From Acidobacteriota bacterium (GTDB taxonomy: Bacteria; Acidobacteriota; Terriglobia; Bryobacterales; Bryobacteraceae), in assembly GCA_014584705.1 (NCBI GenBank), contig JACTMJ010000031.1:124001-188000 (forward strand): a stretch of 64,000 nt of DNA, read 5' to 3'. Both the position numbers and the translations under genes were made by a program. The notes beneath the pieces are model-generated. The model was not told the origin of the DNA. It was given only the letters and a program-made list of their open reading frames with translations, and made no database searches. Of the stretch, positions 46,349-56,045 are shown piece after piece (the stretch's first letter is position 1; every line of letters begins with the position of its first letter).

Positions 46349-47764
46349 CTATTCCCAACCGCCGCCGAGCGCACGGTACAACTGCACTACTGATAGCCGC
46401 TCCTGCAGCTTGAGTTGCGCGAGTACGAGTTCGCCGGAAAAGAGATTCCGCTGCGCGTCGAGCACCTGGAGGTAGCTGTCCAGCCCGCCCTGATAGCGTG
46501 TGTTTGATAGCCGCACGGAGTCTGTCAATGCCCGCACGAGTTGATCCTGCTGTTCGCGCTGCCGCCGGGTGCGCTCGAAGGCGATCAAAGAGTCAGAGAC
46601 TTCCCGTAGGGCATTGTAGATCGTCCGTTCATACCTTACCGCCAGTTCGCGCTGCTGTGCCTCCGTGAACCGAACCTGATTTCTGATCTGTCCAGCCCGG
46701 AAGACAGGCAGCAGAGCGTCTGGAGCGAATGAAAGGAACCGGGCTGGCGCCGTTGCAATATCGCTCAGGGCTCGGCTTTGGCCTCCCGCGAAACCGGTAA
46801 GACTGATCTGTGGAAAATACAGCGCGCGAGCCGCTCCAATCCGGGCATTCGCTGCGACTAGTTCCTGCTCCGCTTGCCGGATATCGGGTCGGCGCTCCAG
46901 CAGAACGGACGGGAGGCCCGCTGGCACGTCCGGCGGGATTGGTACCTCGTTCAATTCGCGGCCTCGCGGCTGCTCGGAAGGCGCGGAGGCGACCAGCAGG
47001 CTGATTGCATTCTCCGTCTGCCCGATTTGGCGCTGCACCGCTTCCATCTGAGCCGTGGCAGTGAACAGCAGTTGCTCCGCCTGCCGAACGTCGAGGCCGG
47101 ATGCCGCGCCTTGTTGCCTTCGAAGTTCAACGATCCGGAGGCTTTCGGATGCGGCCTCGCGCGTCCTTCGGCTGATATCCAGTTCCAGCTCCAGTTCGAG
47201 CAATTGGAAGTAGTTGCTGGATACTTCGGAGACGAGCGAGACTTGCACTGCGCGCTGAGCCTCCTGGGTGGCGAAGAACTCCGCCCGGGCGGACTCATTT
47301 AGTCTTCGAATCCGGCCCCAGATGTCCAACTCCCACGAGAGTGCCATTCCGATCTGCGAATAAGTGACATCAGGATTGCTTCCCACCGGCGCGGATCGAA
47401 GGGAGCCCACACGAGATTGCCGCGTGGCTGTGAGCCGGGCTTGAGCATCGGCGAATGGGAAAAGCTGAGACCGCGCTATCCCCGCCTGCGCCCGAGCCTG
47501 TTCGACGCGCTCCGCGGCGATGCGGACGTCGAAGTTTCGCTCGAGTGCTGTAGCAATGAGCTGGTTGAGTGTATCGTCCCTGAATAATTCAGCCCACTTT
47601 CGGTCCGCGAGGGAAGATTCGGCGCTCAACGGAGCACGGACGCTTTCAGCGCCACGAAACTGGTTGGGAACGGGGATCTCTGGCCGTTTGTAGTTGGGTC
47701 CGACCGCGCAGCCGTTCATAAGCACGGCAAGCAGCGCGGATGCTGCAAAGATTCTAGTATTCAT
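46349..47764 (-). CDS. RND efflux outer-membrane lipoprotein (NodT/OprM family)
   Basis: Outer-membrane channel of a tripartite drug pump, 471 residues. It has a lipoprotein signal (MNTRIFAASALLAVLMNGC, Cys19) and the family start AVGPNYKRPEIPVPNQFRG. Two repeated OEP helix blocks follow, with LLERRPDIRQAEQELVAANA and RALYFPQISLTGFAGGQSRA as characteristic segments. Its ATG overlaps the pump gene's stop by 4 nt, so it is the last gene of the adaptor-pump-channel operon. Confidence 0.95.
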   Translation of the reverse strand: MNTRIFAASALLAVLMNGCAVGPNYKRPEIPVPNQFRGAESVRAPLSAESSLADRKWAELFRDDTLNQLIATALERNFDVRIAAERVEQARAQAGIARSQLFPFADAQARLTATRQSRVGSLRSAPVGSNPDVTYSQIGMALSWELDIWGRIRRLNESARAEFFATQEAQRAVQVSLVSEVSSNYFQLLELELELDISRRTREAASESLRIVELRRQQGAASGLDVRQAEQLLFTATAQMEAVQRQIGQTENAISLLVASAPSEQPRGRELNEVPIPPDVPAGLPSVLLERRPDIRQAEQELVAANARIGAARALYFPQISLTGFAGGQSRALSDIATAPARFLSFAPDALLPVFRAGQIRNQVRFTEAQQRELAVRYERTIYNALREVSDSLIAFERTRRQREQQDQLVRALTDSVRLSNTRYQGGLDSYLQVLDAQRNLFSGELVLAQLKLQERLSVVQLYRALGGGWE

Positions 47765-50700
47765 GACATCTCCGTGATGGCCTGATGGCCGGTTGCGCGT
47801 TGCTGCCTTCGCTCCGCAAGTTCCTGGATGACGACGTAGAGGACCGGTACGATGAAGACTGCAAGCACGGTTGCGCTGATCATGCCGGCAAAGACCGCGG
47901 TGCCGAGTGACCGTCTGGCGCCCGCTCCGGCCCCGCTCGCGATGACCAGGGGAACCACCCCGAGAATGAACGCGAAAGAGGTCATCAGAATCGGGCGCAA
48001 TCGCAGTCGCGCCGCCTCCATTGCCGCGTGCCAGATGTCGTCACCATGGTCGTGGCGCTCCTTCGCGAACTCCACGATCAGGATGGCGTTCTTTGCCGCG
48101 AGTCCGATCAGCGTCACGATGCCGATCTGCGTGTACAAGTCGTAGGGATACGCGCACAGCCAGATTCCCAGCAATGCCCCAAATATGCCGAGCGGGAGTG
48201 CAAACAGCACCGCTAGCGGGATTGACCAGCTCTCATAGAGCGCGGCAAGGAAAAGAAACACGAGCACGGCGGCCAGGCCGAAGATGGCGGCTTCATTGCC
48301 TTGTGCCTGTTGCTCCTGGTAAGTGGTGCCCGTCCATTCGTATCCGAAGCCCTGCGGCAGCGTGGCCTCCGCCACTTCCTGCATGGCCTTTGCTGCCTGT
48401 CCGCTGGAGTACCCGGGTGCCGGCCCGCCGAGAATCTGGATTGCGCGGAAGCGATTGTAGCGATAGATGACATCCGGTCCGGATGACGGCTGCACCCGAG
48501 CGAGAGTACTCATGGGAACCATCTCCCCGTCCGAGCTTCGAACGAAGAAGCGATTGATGTCGGATGGCCGTGCGCGAAACTCGGGCTGAGCCTGCACAAG
48601 GACCTGCCACACGCGCCCGAACAAGTTGAAGTCGTTCACATATAACCCTCCCAGAAACGTCTGAAGGGTGTTATAGGCATCGTTCACCGGCACGCCGAGA
48701 GTCTGCAGTTTGTCCCTGTCCATCCGGATGGAATACGACGGCACATTCGCCCGAAAAGTGCTGACTACGTTCGCGAGCTCCGGGCGATGCTGCGCGGCGG
48801 CAACGAGGGCATCGGCCGTGCGGGCGAGCGTCTGCACGTCCGTGCCAGCGCGATCTTCCAACATGAATTGAAAGCCGCCCGTGTTGCTGAGCCCGAGGAT
48901 CGGCGGCAACCCGAATGCGAACGTGAAGGCCTCGGGAACATCCGCGAACCCCGCCCGTGCTCGCGCGAGAATCGACGCAAGCTGCAGTTCCTGAGTCTTG
49001 CGCTCCTCCCAGGGCTGCAGCGTGCAGATCATCGTTGCAACGTTCGAGCTTGAGGTGCCTGTCGCGATGTCGAAGCCCCCAAGCACGTAGTAGTCTCTTA
49101 TGCCCTCCACCTTGCTCAGGACTCCTTCGATCTTCTGGACGGCGGCGTCTGTCCGCTCTGTTGTGGCACCATCGGGCAGCCGGACGGATACGAAAAATGC
49201 CCCCTGGTCTTCGGTTGGCAGGAAGCCTGTAGGCAGATGAGTGAACAAGCCTCCGCTCGCCAGGGTGAACGCCCCGAGCGCAAGCAGCGCGAGCGCTGGC
49301 TTCCGCAACAGGAACAGCACCTTGGCGCTGTATTTGTTCGTCGTCCAGTCAAATACGTGATTGAACTTGCCGAACACTCTGCCGAGAATACCGCCCGCCT
49401 GCTTGTGTGGGCTCAAGATCAGCGCGGACAGCGCTGGACTGAGCGACAAGGCATTGAATGCGGATAGCAGCACGGATACAGCAATCGTCAGCGCGAACTG
49501 CCGGTAAATCTGCCCGCTGATCCCGCTGATTAGCGCAACGGGCAGGAACACGGCGGCGAGAATGAACGCAATTGCGATGACCGGCGCCGAGACTTCCTTC
49601 ATTGCCCGGATGGTCGCCTCTTTCGGGGAAAGGCCTTCGTCAATATGGCGCTGTGCCGCTTCCACGACGACAATCGCATCGTCTACCACGATGCCGATTG
49701 CGAGTACGAGGCCGAACATGCTCGTAATGTTGATCGAGAAGCCGAGCAAGGGGAAGAGTGCGAAAGTGCCCACGATCGAGACCGGAACGGTTAAGAGCGG
49801 GATCAGGGTGGCACGCCAGTTTTGCAGGAACAGGAACACGACCAGAATCACTAGCAGGACGGCCTCCAGCAGCGTGTGAACGACGTCGCTGATGGCGGCC
49901 CGAACGAACTGCGTGGAGTTGTACGGTACGACATAGTCGATGCCCGGAGGGAAGTTCTTCTTCGCTTCAACCATGAACTCTTCCACTGCCGTAGCCGTTT
50001 CGACGGCATTGGCGCCGGGCGCGAGATACACGACCACGTTCCCGGAAGGTTGTCCGTTCAGACGGCTGAAGCCGGCGTATGTTTGCCGGCCGAGTTCGAC
50101 GGACCCGATATCCCGGATGCGCAGTAGAGAAGCATCCGGCTGTGCCCGGATCACAATATCCGCAAACTCCTCGGGAGTCGTCAATCGCCCTTCGGCAGCG
50201 ACGGCGTATTGGAAATCCGTTCCCTGCGGTGACGGCGCCTGGCCCACGGACCCTGCCGGATTCTGCCGGTTTTGTGCCTGGATCGCGTTGCTGATATCGG
50301 TCGCGTTCAGGCCAAGTGTGGACATCCGGTCCGGATCGACCCACACTCGCATCGAGTAAAGCTGCGGCGAGTTTAGTCTTGACTGGCCGACGCCCGGCAG
50401 GCTGCCGATCTGGTTTACGAGGTTGATCTGCGCATAGTTGGTCAGGAACGCGGAGTCGTATCGCTGATCACGGGCGATGAGCGAAACGGTCATCAGGAAT
50501 GCACTGGAAACCTTCGCAACTGTCACTCCCTGGCGCTGCACTTCCGGCGGGAGACGAGGCAGTGCGAGATTCACCCGGTTCTGTGTCTGTACGGTCGCAG
50601 TGTCCGGATCTGTGCCGAGGGCGAATGTCACATTGATGGTCATCTGGCCGTTGTTCGACGTAGTGGTCTGGTAGTACAGCATGCCGTCGAGGCCAGTCAG

Positions 50701-50904
50701 TTGCTCTTCGACGGGCTGGGCCACTGTCCGCTCGATGTCCTCGGCGTTGCCGCCAAGATAGGTCGCGGTAATCTGCACTTGCGGCGGCACTACCTGCGGG
50801 TAAGCCGCAATGGGCAGTTGGGGGATCACCACGGCTCCGATCAGTACGATAACGATGGCGATCACCATCGCAAAAACGGGCCGGTCTATGAAGAACCTTG
50901 CCAT
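47761..50904 (-). CDS. RND efflux pump, HAE1 family (AcrB/MexB-like)
   Basis: Inner-membrane proton-driven multidrug exporter, 1047 residues, the normal size for this family. The opening MARFFIDRPVFAMVIAIVIV is classical. The proton-relay Asp pair lies in GLVLAIGIVVDDAIVVVEAA, and the late segment GLAAKNAILIVEFAKERHD carries the transmembrane Lys. Two large periplasmic domains separate the helix groups. It sits 4 nt after the adaptor gene and overlaps the channel gene. Hydrophobic drug or solvent export is expected; the substrate is unknown. Confidence 0.97.
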   Translation of the reverse strand: MARFFIDRPVFAMVIAIVIVLIGAVVIPQLPIAAYPQVVPPQVQITATYLGGNAEDIERTVAQPVEEQLTGLDGMLYYQTTTSNNGQMTINVTFALGTDPDTATVQTQNRVNLALPRLPPEVQRQGVTVAKVSSAFLMTVSLIARDQRYDSAFLTNYAQINLVNQIGSLPGVGQSRLNSPQLYSMRVWVDPDRMSTLGLNATDISNAIQAQNRQNPAGSVGQAPSPQGTDFQYAVAAEGRLTTPEEFADIVIRAQPDASLLRIRDIGSVELGRQTYAGFSRLNGQPSGNVVVYLAPGANAVETATAVEEFMVEAKKNFPPGIDYVVPYNSTQFVRAAISDVVHTLLEAVLLVILVVFLFLQNWRATLIPLLTVPVSIVGTFALFPLLGFSINITSMFGLVLAIGIVVDDAIVVVEAAQRHIDEGLSPKEATIRAMKEVSAPVIAIAFILAAVFLPVALISGISGQIYRQFALTIAVSVLLSAFNALSLSPALSALILSPHKQAGGILGRVFGKFNHVFDWTTNKYSAKVLFLLRKPALALLALGAFTLASGGLFTHLPTGFLPTEDQGAFFVSVRLPDGATTERTDAAVQKIEGVLSKVEGIRDYYVLGGFDIATGTSSSNVATMICTLQPWEERKTQELQLASILARARAGFADVPEAFTFAFGLPPILGLSNTGGFQFMLEDRAGTDVQTLARTADALVAAAQHRPELANVVSTFRANVPSYSIRMDRDKLQTLGVPVNDAYNTLQTFLGGLYVNDFNLFGRVWQVLVQAQPEFRARPSDINRFFVRSSDGEMVPMSTLARVQPSSGPDVIYRYNRFRAIQILGGPAPGYSSGQAAKAMQEVAEATLPQGFGYEWTGTTYQEQQAQGNEAAIFGLAAVLVFLFLAALYESWSIPLAVLFALPLGIFGALLGIWLCAYPYDLYTQIGIVTLIGLAAKNAILIVEFAKERHDHGDDIWHAAMEAARLRLRPILMTSFAFILGVVPLVIASGAGAGARRSLGTAVFAGMISATVLAVFIVPVLYVVIQELAERRQQRATGHQAITEMS

Positions 50905-50908
50905 GACA

Positions 50909-52309
50909 TTACTCTCCTTTCAGCGGTGTCGCGGATGCATCGTTGGTCTCGCTCCGGTACGCGACAGTACGAACTCCCGCGCCAGCGCGCACGGATAGAA
51001 TTCCCTCCACCACAACGCGGTCTCCAGCTTGCAATCCCTGCTCGATGATCCAGTCTTCGCCCACGCGAGGGCCGGTTCTGACAGGCCGGGCCTCCACCGT
51101 GTTCTGAGCCGTAACGACAAACACGCTTTCCAGGCCCTGGTTCTGTTGCACAGCACGCTGCGGGATGCGAATCACGCTCTCGCGTCTTGCTGTTTGCAGG
51201 CGAACGCGTCCGAACTGTCCCGGCAGGACGGTTTGCTGCGGGTTCGGGAATTGCGCCTGCACTTCAATCGTTCCGGTACGCGGGTCCACTTGGTTCAAGG
51301 TGTTCTCAATGGTTCCCTTGTGTGGGAATACGCCGCCGTCCACCAGCAGGAGTTCCAGCGTTGTGGAGGCTTCGTCCCCCGAGGAAAGCTGATCCCGAAG
51401 GCTGGCGTACTCGGATTCGCTCAGCTTGAACCGTACCCAGATTGGATCGAGCGGAACGATGGTGGTGAGCGGTTGCTCCGAACTCGTGGTTACCAATCCG
51501 CCGACTGAAACTCGTGTGTCGCCGATAATGCCGCTGATGGGTGCTGTGATGGTTCCGTATTGCAAGTTCAGCGACGCTGTTTGCAGTGCTCCGCGGTAAC
51601 TCTGCACCCTCCCCTGCGCGGTCTTCAAAAGCGTCTGCGTGTTCAACTTTGCTTGTGCCACCGCGGCTTCGTTTGCTCGCACGGTCGATTCCGCGGAACG
51701 CAAGGCCGCCACGGCGGCATCCAGGTCTTGTCGCGCTGCCGCATCCTGTTCCACGAGAGGCTTAATGCGCTCGTGATCCTGCTTTGCCCGTACTAGCGCC
51801 GCCTCTGCCGCGGCCAGATTTGCCTGAGCCTGCAACAGGGAGGTCTGTTGCTGCGCATTGGTCAGGTCCGCTTCGGCCTGCGTCATGTTTCCCTTGGCCT
51901 GCTCCAGCTGTGCTCGATAGGGGCGGAGATCCAGCGAGTACAGCGGTTGACCAGCCCTCACGTGCTGGCCGGGGCGAAACAGCCATTGTTCGATATAGCC
52001 GTCCACCCGTCCGCGAATCTCAACCTGATCACGTGCGTAGGTTTGTGCGGGATACTCCGAGTAAAGCTCAGCGATATCCGGGCTCACCGTGATCGTTTCT
52101 ACAAGGGGGAGCGGCGGGCCGGCGGGCTGTGCATTGGAGGTGCAGCTCGTCAATCCGACTAGCAAGGCGGCGAGCACCAGGATGAGCCCTCCTGCTCGTA
52201 ACCAGATCCGTCGCTGAGCGCTGTACCCATTTGGCCGCTGAGTTCGCATGCGGCCAATCTGCCGGGCCGGCACGCTGAAGTCGTTGGTATCAAGAATTCT
52301 TTCCAGCAT
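50909..52309 (-). CDS. RND efflux periplasmic adaptor (AcrA/MexA family)
   Basis: Membrane fusion protein joining pump and channel, 466 residues. After a basic head and a lipoprotein-like signal (LLVGLTSC) come the lipoyl half (RGRVDGYIEQWLFRPGQHVR), a long alpha-helical hairpin rich in Ala/Gln (about 135-230), the second lipoyl half (TITAPISGIIGDTRVSVGGL) and the beta-barrel and membrane-proximal domains. The start at 52309 has AGAAGAGA upstream; an ATG at 52249 is a shorter option. It is the first gene of the efflux operon, behind a LysR gene. Confidence 0.94.
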   Translation of the reverse strand: MLERILDTNDFSVPARQIGRMRTQRPNGYSAQRRIWLRAGGLILVLAALLVGLTSCTSNAQPAGPPLPLVETITVSPDIAELYSEYPAQTYARDQVEIRGRVDGYIEQWLFRPGQHVRAGQPLYSLDLRPYRAQLEQAKGNMTQAEADLTNAQQQTSLLQAQANLAAAEAALVRAKQDHERIKPLVEQDAAARQDLDAAVAALRSAESTVRANEAAVAQAKLNTQTLLKTAQGRVQSYRGALQTASLNLQYGTITAPISGIIGDTRVSVGGLVTTSSEQPLTTIVPLDPIWVRFKLSESEYASLRDQLSSGDEASTTLELLLVDGGVFPHKGTIENTLNQVDPRTGTIEVQAQFPNPQQTVLPGQFGRVRLQTARRESVIRIPQRAVQQNQGLESVFVVTAQNTVEARPVRTGPRVGEDWIIEQGLQAGDRVVVEGILSVRAGAGVRTVAYRSETNDASATPLKGE

Positions 52310-52646
52310 TGGTTATTCTCTTCTGTGCAATTCCGGGGACACCGCTGGCTAGGCGGCGACTCATGCAGAGCCGCTTCGCTGTACTTGCAGCGGGCTTTTC
52401 GGGAACTCCAGGCTATGGATTGTTTGTGATGCCTGGAACAATTGCTCTGGTTCTATCTTGTGACTGATCCAGCTATGAGTCTAGATGGAATCACTTCGTA
52501 ACCGTCATGAGCAAGGCTCATGAATAAAACGACGAGTTGCACGGCTGGCGCAGCGCCGGGGGGCGGAGAAACGGACAGATCCGAACGTGAGTCCAGTAGA
52601 GTTTCCTGGTGTTGGATGGGGCCAGCCGTTCAAGGCCGCGGATCGT
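52310..52646. other. Regulatory gap between LysR gene and efflux operon
   Basis: 337 bp without a gene. It contains the perfect palindrome at 52505-52523 and must hold the efflux operon promoter. I see no convincing -35/-10 pair. Confidence 0.6.
52505..52523. promoter_or_regulatory. Perfect inverted repeat, likely operator of the efflux operon
   Basis: TCATGAGC (52505-52512), AAG, GCTCATGA (52516-52523). It lies 196 nt upstream of the adaptor start and 124 nt downstream of the LysR stop. Arm length and the T-N11-A geometry suit a LysR-type site, so the neighbouring LysR protein is the first candidate, by inference. Confidence 0.5.
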
Positions 52647-53528
52647 TCATGAGAGCCGCAGGGTCTTGATTAGCGCACTCAATGCGGCGGGCTGGTTGCG
52701 ACGGCTTGGATAGTACAGGAAATAGCCAGGAAATGGCTGACACCAGTCATCGAGCACTTGAATGAGACGCCCCTTCTCAAGGAGATCCGCGACGGCATCC
52801 TCAAAGGCCAGCCCTAGACCAACCCCATGCAGCGCAGCCTGAATGGCGAGATTGGTGTCGTCAAACACGACCGGCCCTTCCGCACTGACGCTCAGCGCTT
52901 TGCGGCCCTTTTCGAACTCCCATCGATACGCCGTATCTTTCGACCGGATTCCGATGCATGGGTGATCTTTGAGGTCATGCGGCGTCTTGGGTATCTTGTG
53001 CGATTGAAAATACTCGGGTGAGCCCACGACAACGAGACGCAGGTCCTTGCTAACCCGAACGGCGATCATGTCTCGCTGGATGTACTCTCCAATTTGGATT
53101 CCCGCATCGAATTCTCCCGCGACGAGATCTACAGGGGAATTTGAAGTCGTGACATCGAGTACGATATCCGGGTACGAATTCGAAAACTCCGCGAGCTTCG
53201 GAATCAGCACCGCCAGAGCAGCGGGACGCGCCACAATGAGACGCAAACGTCCCGCGGGACGCGCATGAATTCTTCGCGCTTCGGCCAGCGACCTCTCGAT
53301 CTGTTCCAGTGCGGGAGCAAGGTCTCTCAGTAGCGCGGCGCCCGCCGCCGTCGGGGAGACACTGCGGGTTGTCCGTGCCAGCAACTGCAGCCCCAATCTT
53401 GCTTCGAGGCCCCGGACGGTATGGCTGACAGCCGACTGAGACACGCCGAGTCGCACGGCGGCACGGGTGAAGCTTCGTTCCTCCGCGACCGTGGCGAACG
53501 CGGCGAGTTCATTCAAATCACTTCTCAT
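52647..53528 (-). CDS. LysR family transcriptional regulator
   Basis: DNA-binding regulator of 293 residues. The N-terminal winged helix-turn-helix is clear (LNELAAFATVAEERSFTRAA; LGVSQSAVSHTVRGLEARLG), followed by the co-inducer domain from about residue 90 (GRLRLIVARPAALAVLIPKL; VDLVAGEFDAGIQIGEYIQR). The residues resemble LysR proteins that act on nearby oxidoreductase or efflux genes. It is on the same strand as, and upstream of, the RND operon, with a palindrome between them. The inducer is unknown. Confidence 0.94.
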   Translation of the reverse strand: MRSDLNELAAFATVAEERSFTRAAVRLGVSQSAVSHTVRGLEARLGLQLLARTTRSVSPTAAGAALLRDLAPALEQIERSLAEARRIHARPAGRLRLIVARPAALAVLIPKLAEFSNSYPDIVLDVTTSNSPVDLVAGEFDAGIQIGEYIQRDMIAVRVSKDLRLVVVGSPEYFQSHKIPKTPHDLKDHPCIGIRSKDTAYRWEFEKGRKALSVSAEGPVVFDDTNLAIQAALHGVGLGLAFEDAVADLLEKGRLIQVLDDWCQPFPGYFLYYPSRRNQPAALSALIKTLRLS

Positions 53529-53946
53529 GTTCTATGAAGTGTACTCATGATGGATGGAAAAGAGAAGCGTTCATCCTCATGAAGCAGTTGACTGTGCCGC
53601 CGTGCCGATGCGCCTGCCCGCCGCCAACGGGGTGGGTGAGCGGACCCGGTGCGTTCACCTCGAACTGCCACGCGGTGTCTCTCGCATTTGCTGCCCTGCT
53701 CGTGGCTATTCCGGCGGCGGGCAGATTGGTGCTCTTGCCTTCCGCCACTTTGAGATCGCAAGAGGGCAGGAACCGCCGCCAAGAGTAGAATCCCCGAAGG
53801 AACGCCCAGCGGCGGCTACCGTCTGATCCCGGAGCTCCAGGAAATTCGCGTACTTAAGCAGGAAGTTCTTGGATTGGCCCCAGCGTTTGGGTCGGCATGG
53901 TCCTCGGCGGGGCGTTCAAGCGCCGTAGCTGTCGTGGAGGAAGGGC
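53529..53946. other. Gap between LysR gene and LysM-like/zincin gene
   Basis: 418 bp. Several short open frames exist on both strands but none has a ribosome binding site or recognisable protein content. It holds the divergent promoters of the LysR and metalloprotease genes and could include a decayed gene. Confidence 0.5.
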
Positions 53947-54792
53947 ATGCTGGAAGAGAAACCTGCTGGGCTAATCAAGTTTCCCCCTTCGGGAGGAGAT
54001 CCCTATCATGTACGGACGGGAGACAGTTGGGAATCCATTGCAAAGGCGAATTCGCTCAGCACTTGGGCGCTCATTGAGTTCAATTTCCCGGTAGTGAAAA
54101 CGGAGGCCAATTTCCAGCGGAAATGCCGCATGGTGAACTGGCTGTTGCGGCATTCTGTTGGCTGCACCAAGAGTTCGGACGGAAAGAACTACCGATTCGA
54201 TGGGAGCGACCGGCCGGGCATCGTCTACATTCCGCTCTTCGATATTCCTCCCGTCTACACGGACCGTGTGAACCTGCATTTCCGGAGTCTCAGTTTGACC
54301 GACGTGCCCTTTGATCGCATTTTCCGTGCGGTCCAAAGGGCGTACGCGCCCCACGGCATCCAGATGTCATTTGCCAGCGGCATGAGTCTGGGGCTGAGTG
54401 ACGCCGAAGCCGCGAGATTCGCTTCGGTAACCGGCACTTGTGAATGGGAGATCACAAGCGGCGAGTTTGCGGAAATCCAGCGTCTAGGTCCGCCGATTCC
54501 ATCGACGGATATCGCGGTCTATTTTGTGAAGGAGTTCGACACGACCAGCCTACTCGGTTGCGGCGGGCATTTGCCCGACAAGCACGCGTGCATTGTCGCC
54601 GCGGGGGCGGCAACGTACTCCACGGCCCACGAAGTCGGTCACGTCTTGCTTGGAAGCACGTTCACTCCCGTTCATGATCCCGCAATCTCCAATCTGATGT
54701 ATGCCTACGAGAGCAGGACGGGCGATCCGCCAAGCCTTAACGCCACGCAGCTTACGCGAATGAGGGCTTCTACATGCTGCCGAAGCATCTAA
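53947..54792 (+). CDS. LysM-like domain + zincin metalloprotease, function unknown
   Basis: 281 residues, with GGAGGAAGG 2-10 nt before the ATG. No signal peptide. Residues 19-48 (PYHVRTGDSWESIAKANSLS) read as a LysM-type peptidoglycan-binding repeat. The C-terminal half has the zinc-protease motif HEVGHVLLGSTFTPVHD: His228, Glu229, His232 and, ten residues on, His243/Asp244, followed by SNLMY with Met251 as a candidate Met-turn. The overall pattern resembles metzincins with a longer-than-usual gap to the third ligand. Seven Cys residues are present. No partner or immunity gene is evident. It may be a secreted or injected enzyme. Confidence 0.75.
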   Translation: MLEEKPAGLIKFPPSGGDPYHVRTGDSWESIAKANSLSTWALIEFNFPVVKTEANFQRKCRMVNWLLRHSVGCTKSSDGKNYRFDGSDRPGIVYIPLFDIPPVYTDRVNLHFRSLSLTDVPFDRIFRAVQRAYAPHGIQMSFASGMSLGLSDAEAARFASVTGTCEWEITSGEFAEIQRLGPPIPSTDIAVYFVKEFDTTSLLGCGGHLPDKHACIVAAGAATYSTAHEVGHVLLGSTFTPVHDPAISNLMYAYESRTGDPPSLNATQLTRMRASTCCRSI

Positions 54793-55050
54793 TGCCGGCA
54801 CTTGCATCAATGACGCTCTGCAACGCTGCCTGGCGCGGCTGACGTGGCGGGGCTGCGTTTCCACACAGAGGAGGATCGAAAGGAGCTCGGCACTCAACCA
54901 TCGGGAGACACGGCGGCTGCGAGCTGTGAAAAAATCAGCTAGATGCGTTCTGGGATAAGAGTTCCCTACCTTGTCTCGCTGTTCGCATTCTGTCGCTATC
55001 GGGTTTCCATCCGGTTCCATTCGCGCTGGAAGCCGTCAGAAGGGAAGCCG

Positions 55051-55897
55051 ATGACCATTTCTCGCCGCGCCATGCTGGCGTCCGCTGCACTGCCGTTGTA
55101 CGCTTCGCCGGCGCAAAGCGCCGGAAGCTCAGCCGTTGCCGCCAGGATCCTGTCCGTGGATACCATCAGTCGGCATCCGCATCTCTACCATGCCTGGCCC
55201 ACGATGATCCGCCGCAAGTCCGGGGAGATCGTGGCTGTGTATTCCGGAGGGCGAGAGGGCATCATTGTCCCTTTGGCTGCCTGGAGATGATTCGGTCGCA
55301 GGACGATGGAACGACTTGGAACTGGCCCCAGATCTTTCTTGACACCCCTATCGACGACCGGGACGCTGGGATCTGCGAAACTGGCACCGGTGCGTTGCTG
55401 GTCACGACGTTTACGTCCATAGGCTTTGAACGCTATCTCGCCAATTCCGCGGATTGGGATCCCGAACGTGTTGAGCGATGGAATGCCGTCACCCGTTCGC
55501 TCTCCCCGGAACGCCGCAAGGCGCTTGTGGGCAAATGGATGCTTCGGTCCGAGGATGGCGGCGCACCTGGAGCGAGCCGCGCCCGATCGGCGTATGGGGG
55601 TTGCCTTCGCATCTGATCCGGTTGCGCGACGGCCGTCTGCGGATGACTTACGGATACCGCAGAATGCCGCGCGGCAATCATGCCCGGCTGAGTGCGGACA
55701 ACGGTGCCACGTGGTCTGAGCCGATCGTGATCTCGGATGACGGCAGAGGCGACATCGGCTACCCCAGCACCGTGGAATTGCCGAGCGGCGAGCTCCTTCC
55801 CCTCTGGCACGAATCGAAGTATCCCGGCACTCTGCCCGTGAAGCTGCCGCCGCCGCCCTACGCCATCCTCAGGCTTGCGCGCTGGCGACTCCCCTAA
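55051..55897 (+). pseudogene. Exported sialidase-family protein, broken by two frameshifts
   Basis: Reads as a BNR-repeat sialidase-like glycosidase in three frames. Frame one starts at ATG 55051 with a Tat-like signal (MTISRRAMLASAALPLYASP) and goes to AVYSGGRE. A missing base in the GGG run at 55257-55259 moves it to HHCPFGCLEMIRSQDDGTTW. A second missing base near 55563-55565 moves it to TWSEPRPIGVWGLPSHLIRL and on to LSADNGATWSEPIVISDDGR, with the stop at 55897. Repaired length would be about 282 residues. Two Asp-box-like DDG/NGATW repeats support the family. Either a recent pseudogene or homopolymer sequencing errors. Confidence 0.75.
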
Positions 55898-56045
55898 ACC
55901 GACGACCACGTTCATAAGCAGCGGAGAAACTCCCGATCCCCGCTGAAGTCCAATGCGTTGCGCGGAACTTCATTTCGGCGGCTGGTGTCCAATGGAGCAG
56001 TTCTCCCCGGGGATAGCGAATTGGATCTCGTAAAGGAAGGTTTCC

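Noticed and set aside
53534..53826. Short plus-strand frames of 84 and 90 codons in the gap after the LysR gene.
   Set aside because: No ribosome binding site, Pro/Arg/Cys-rich composition and overlapping alternatives in other frames.
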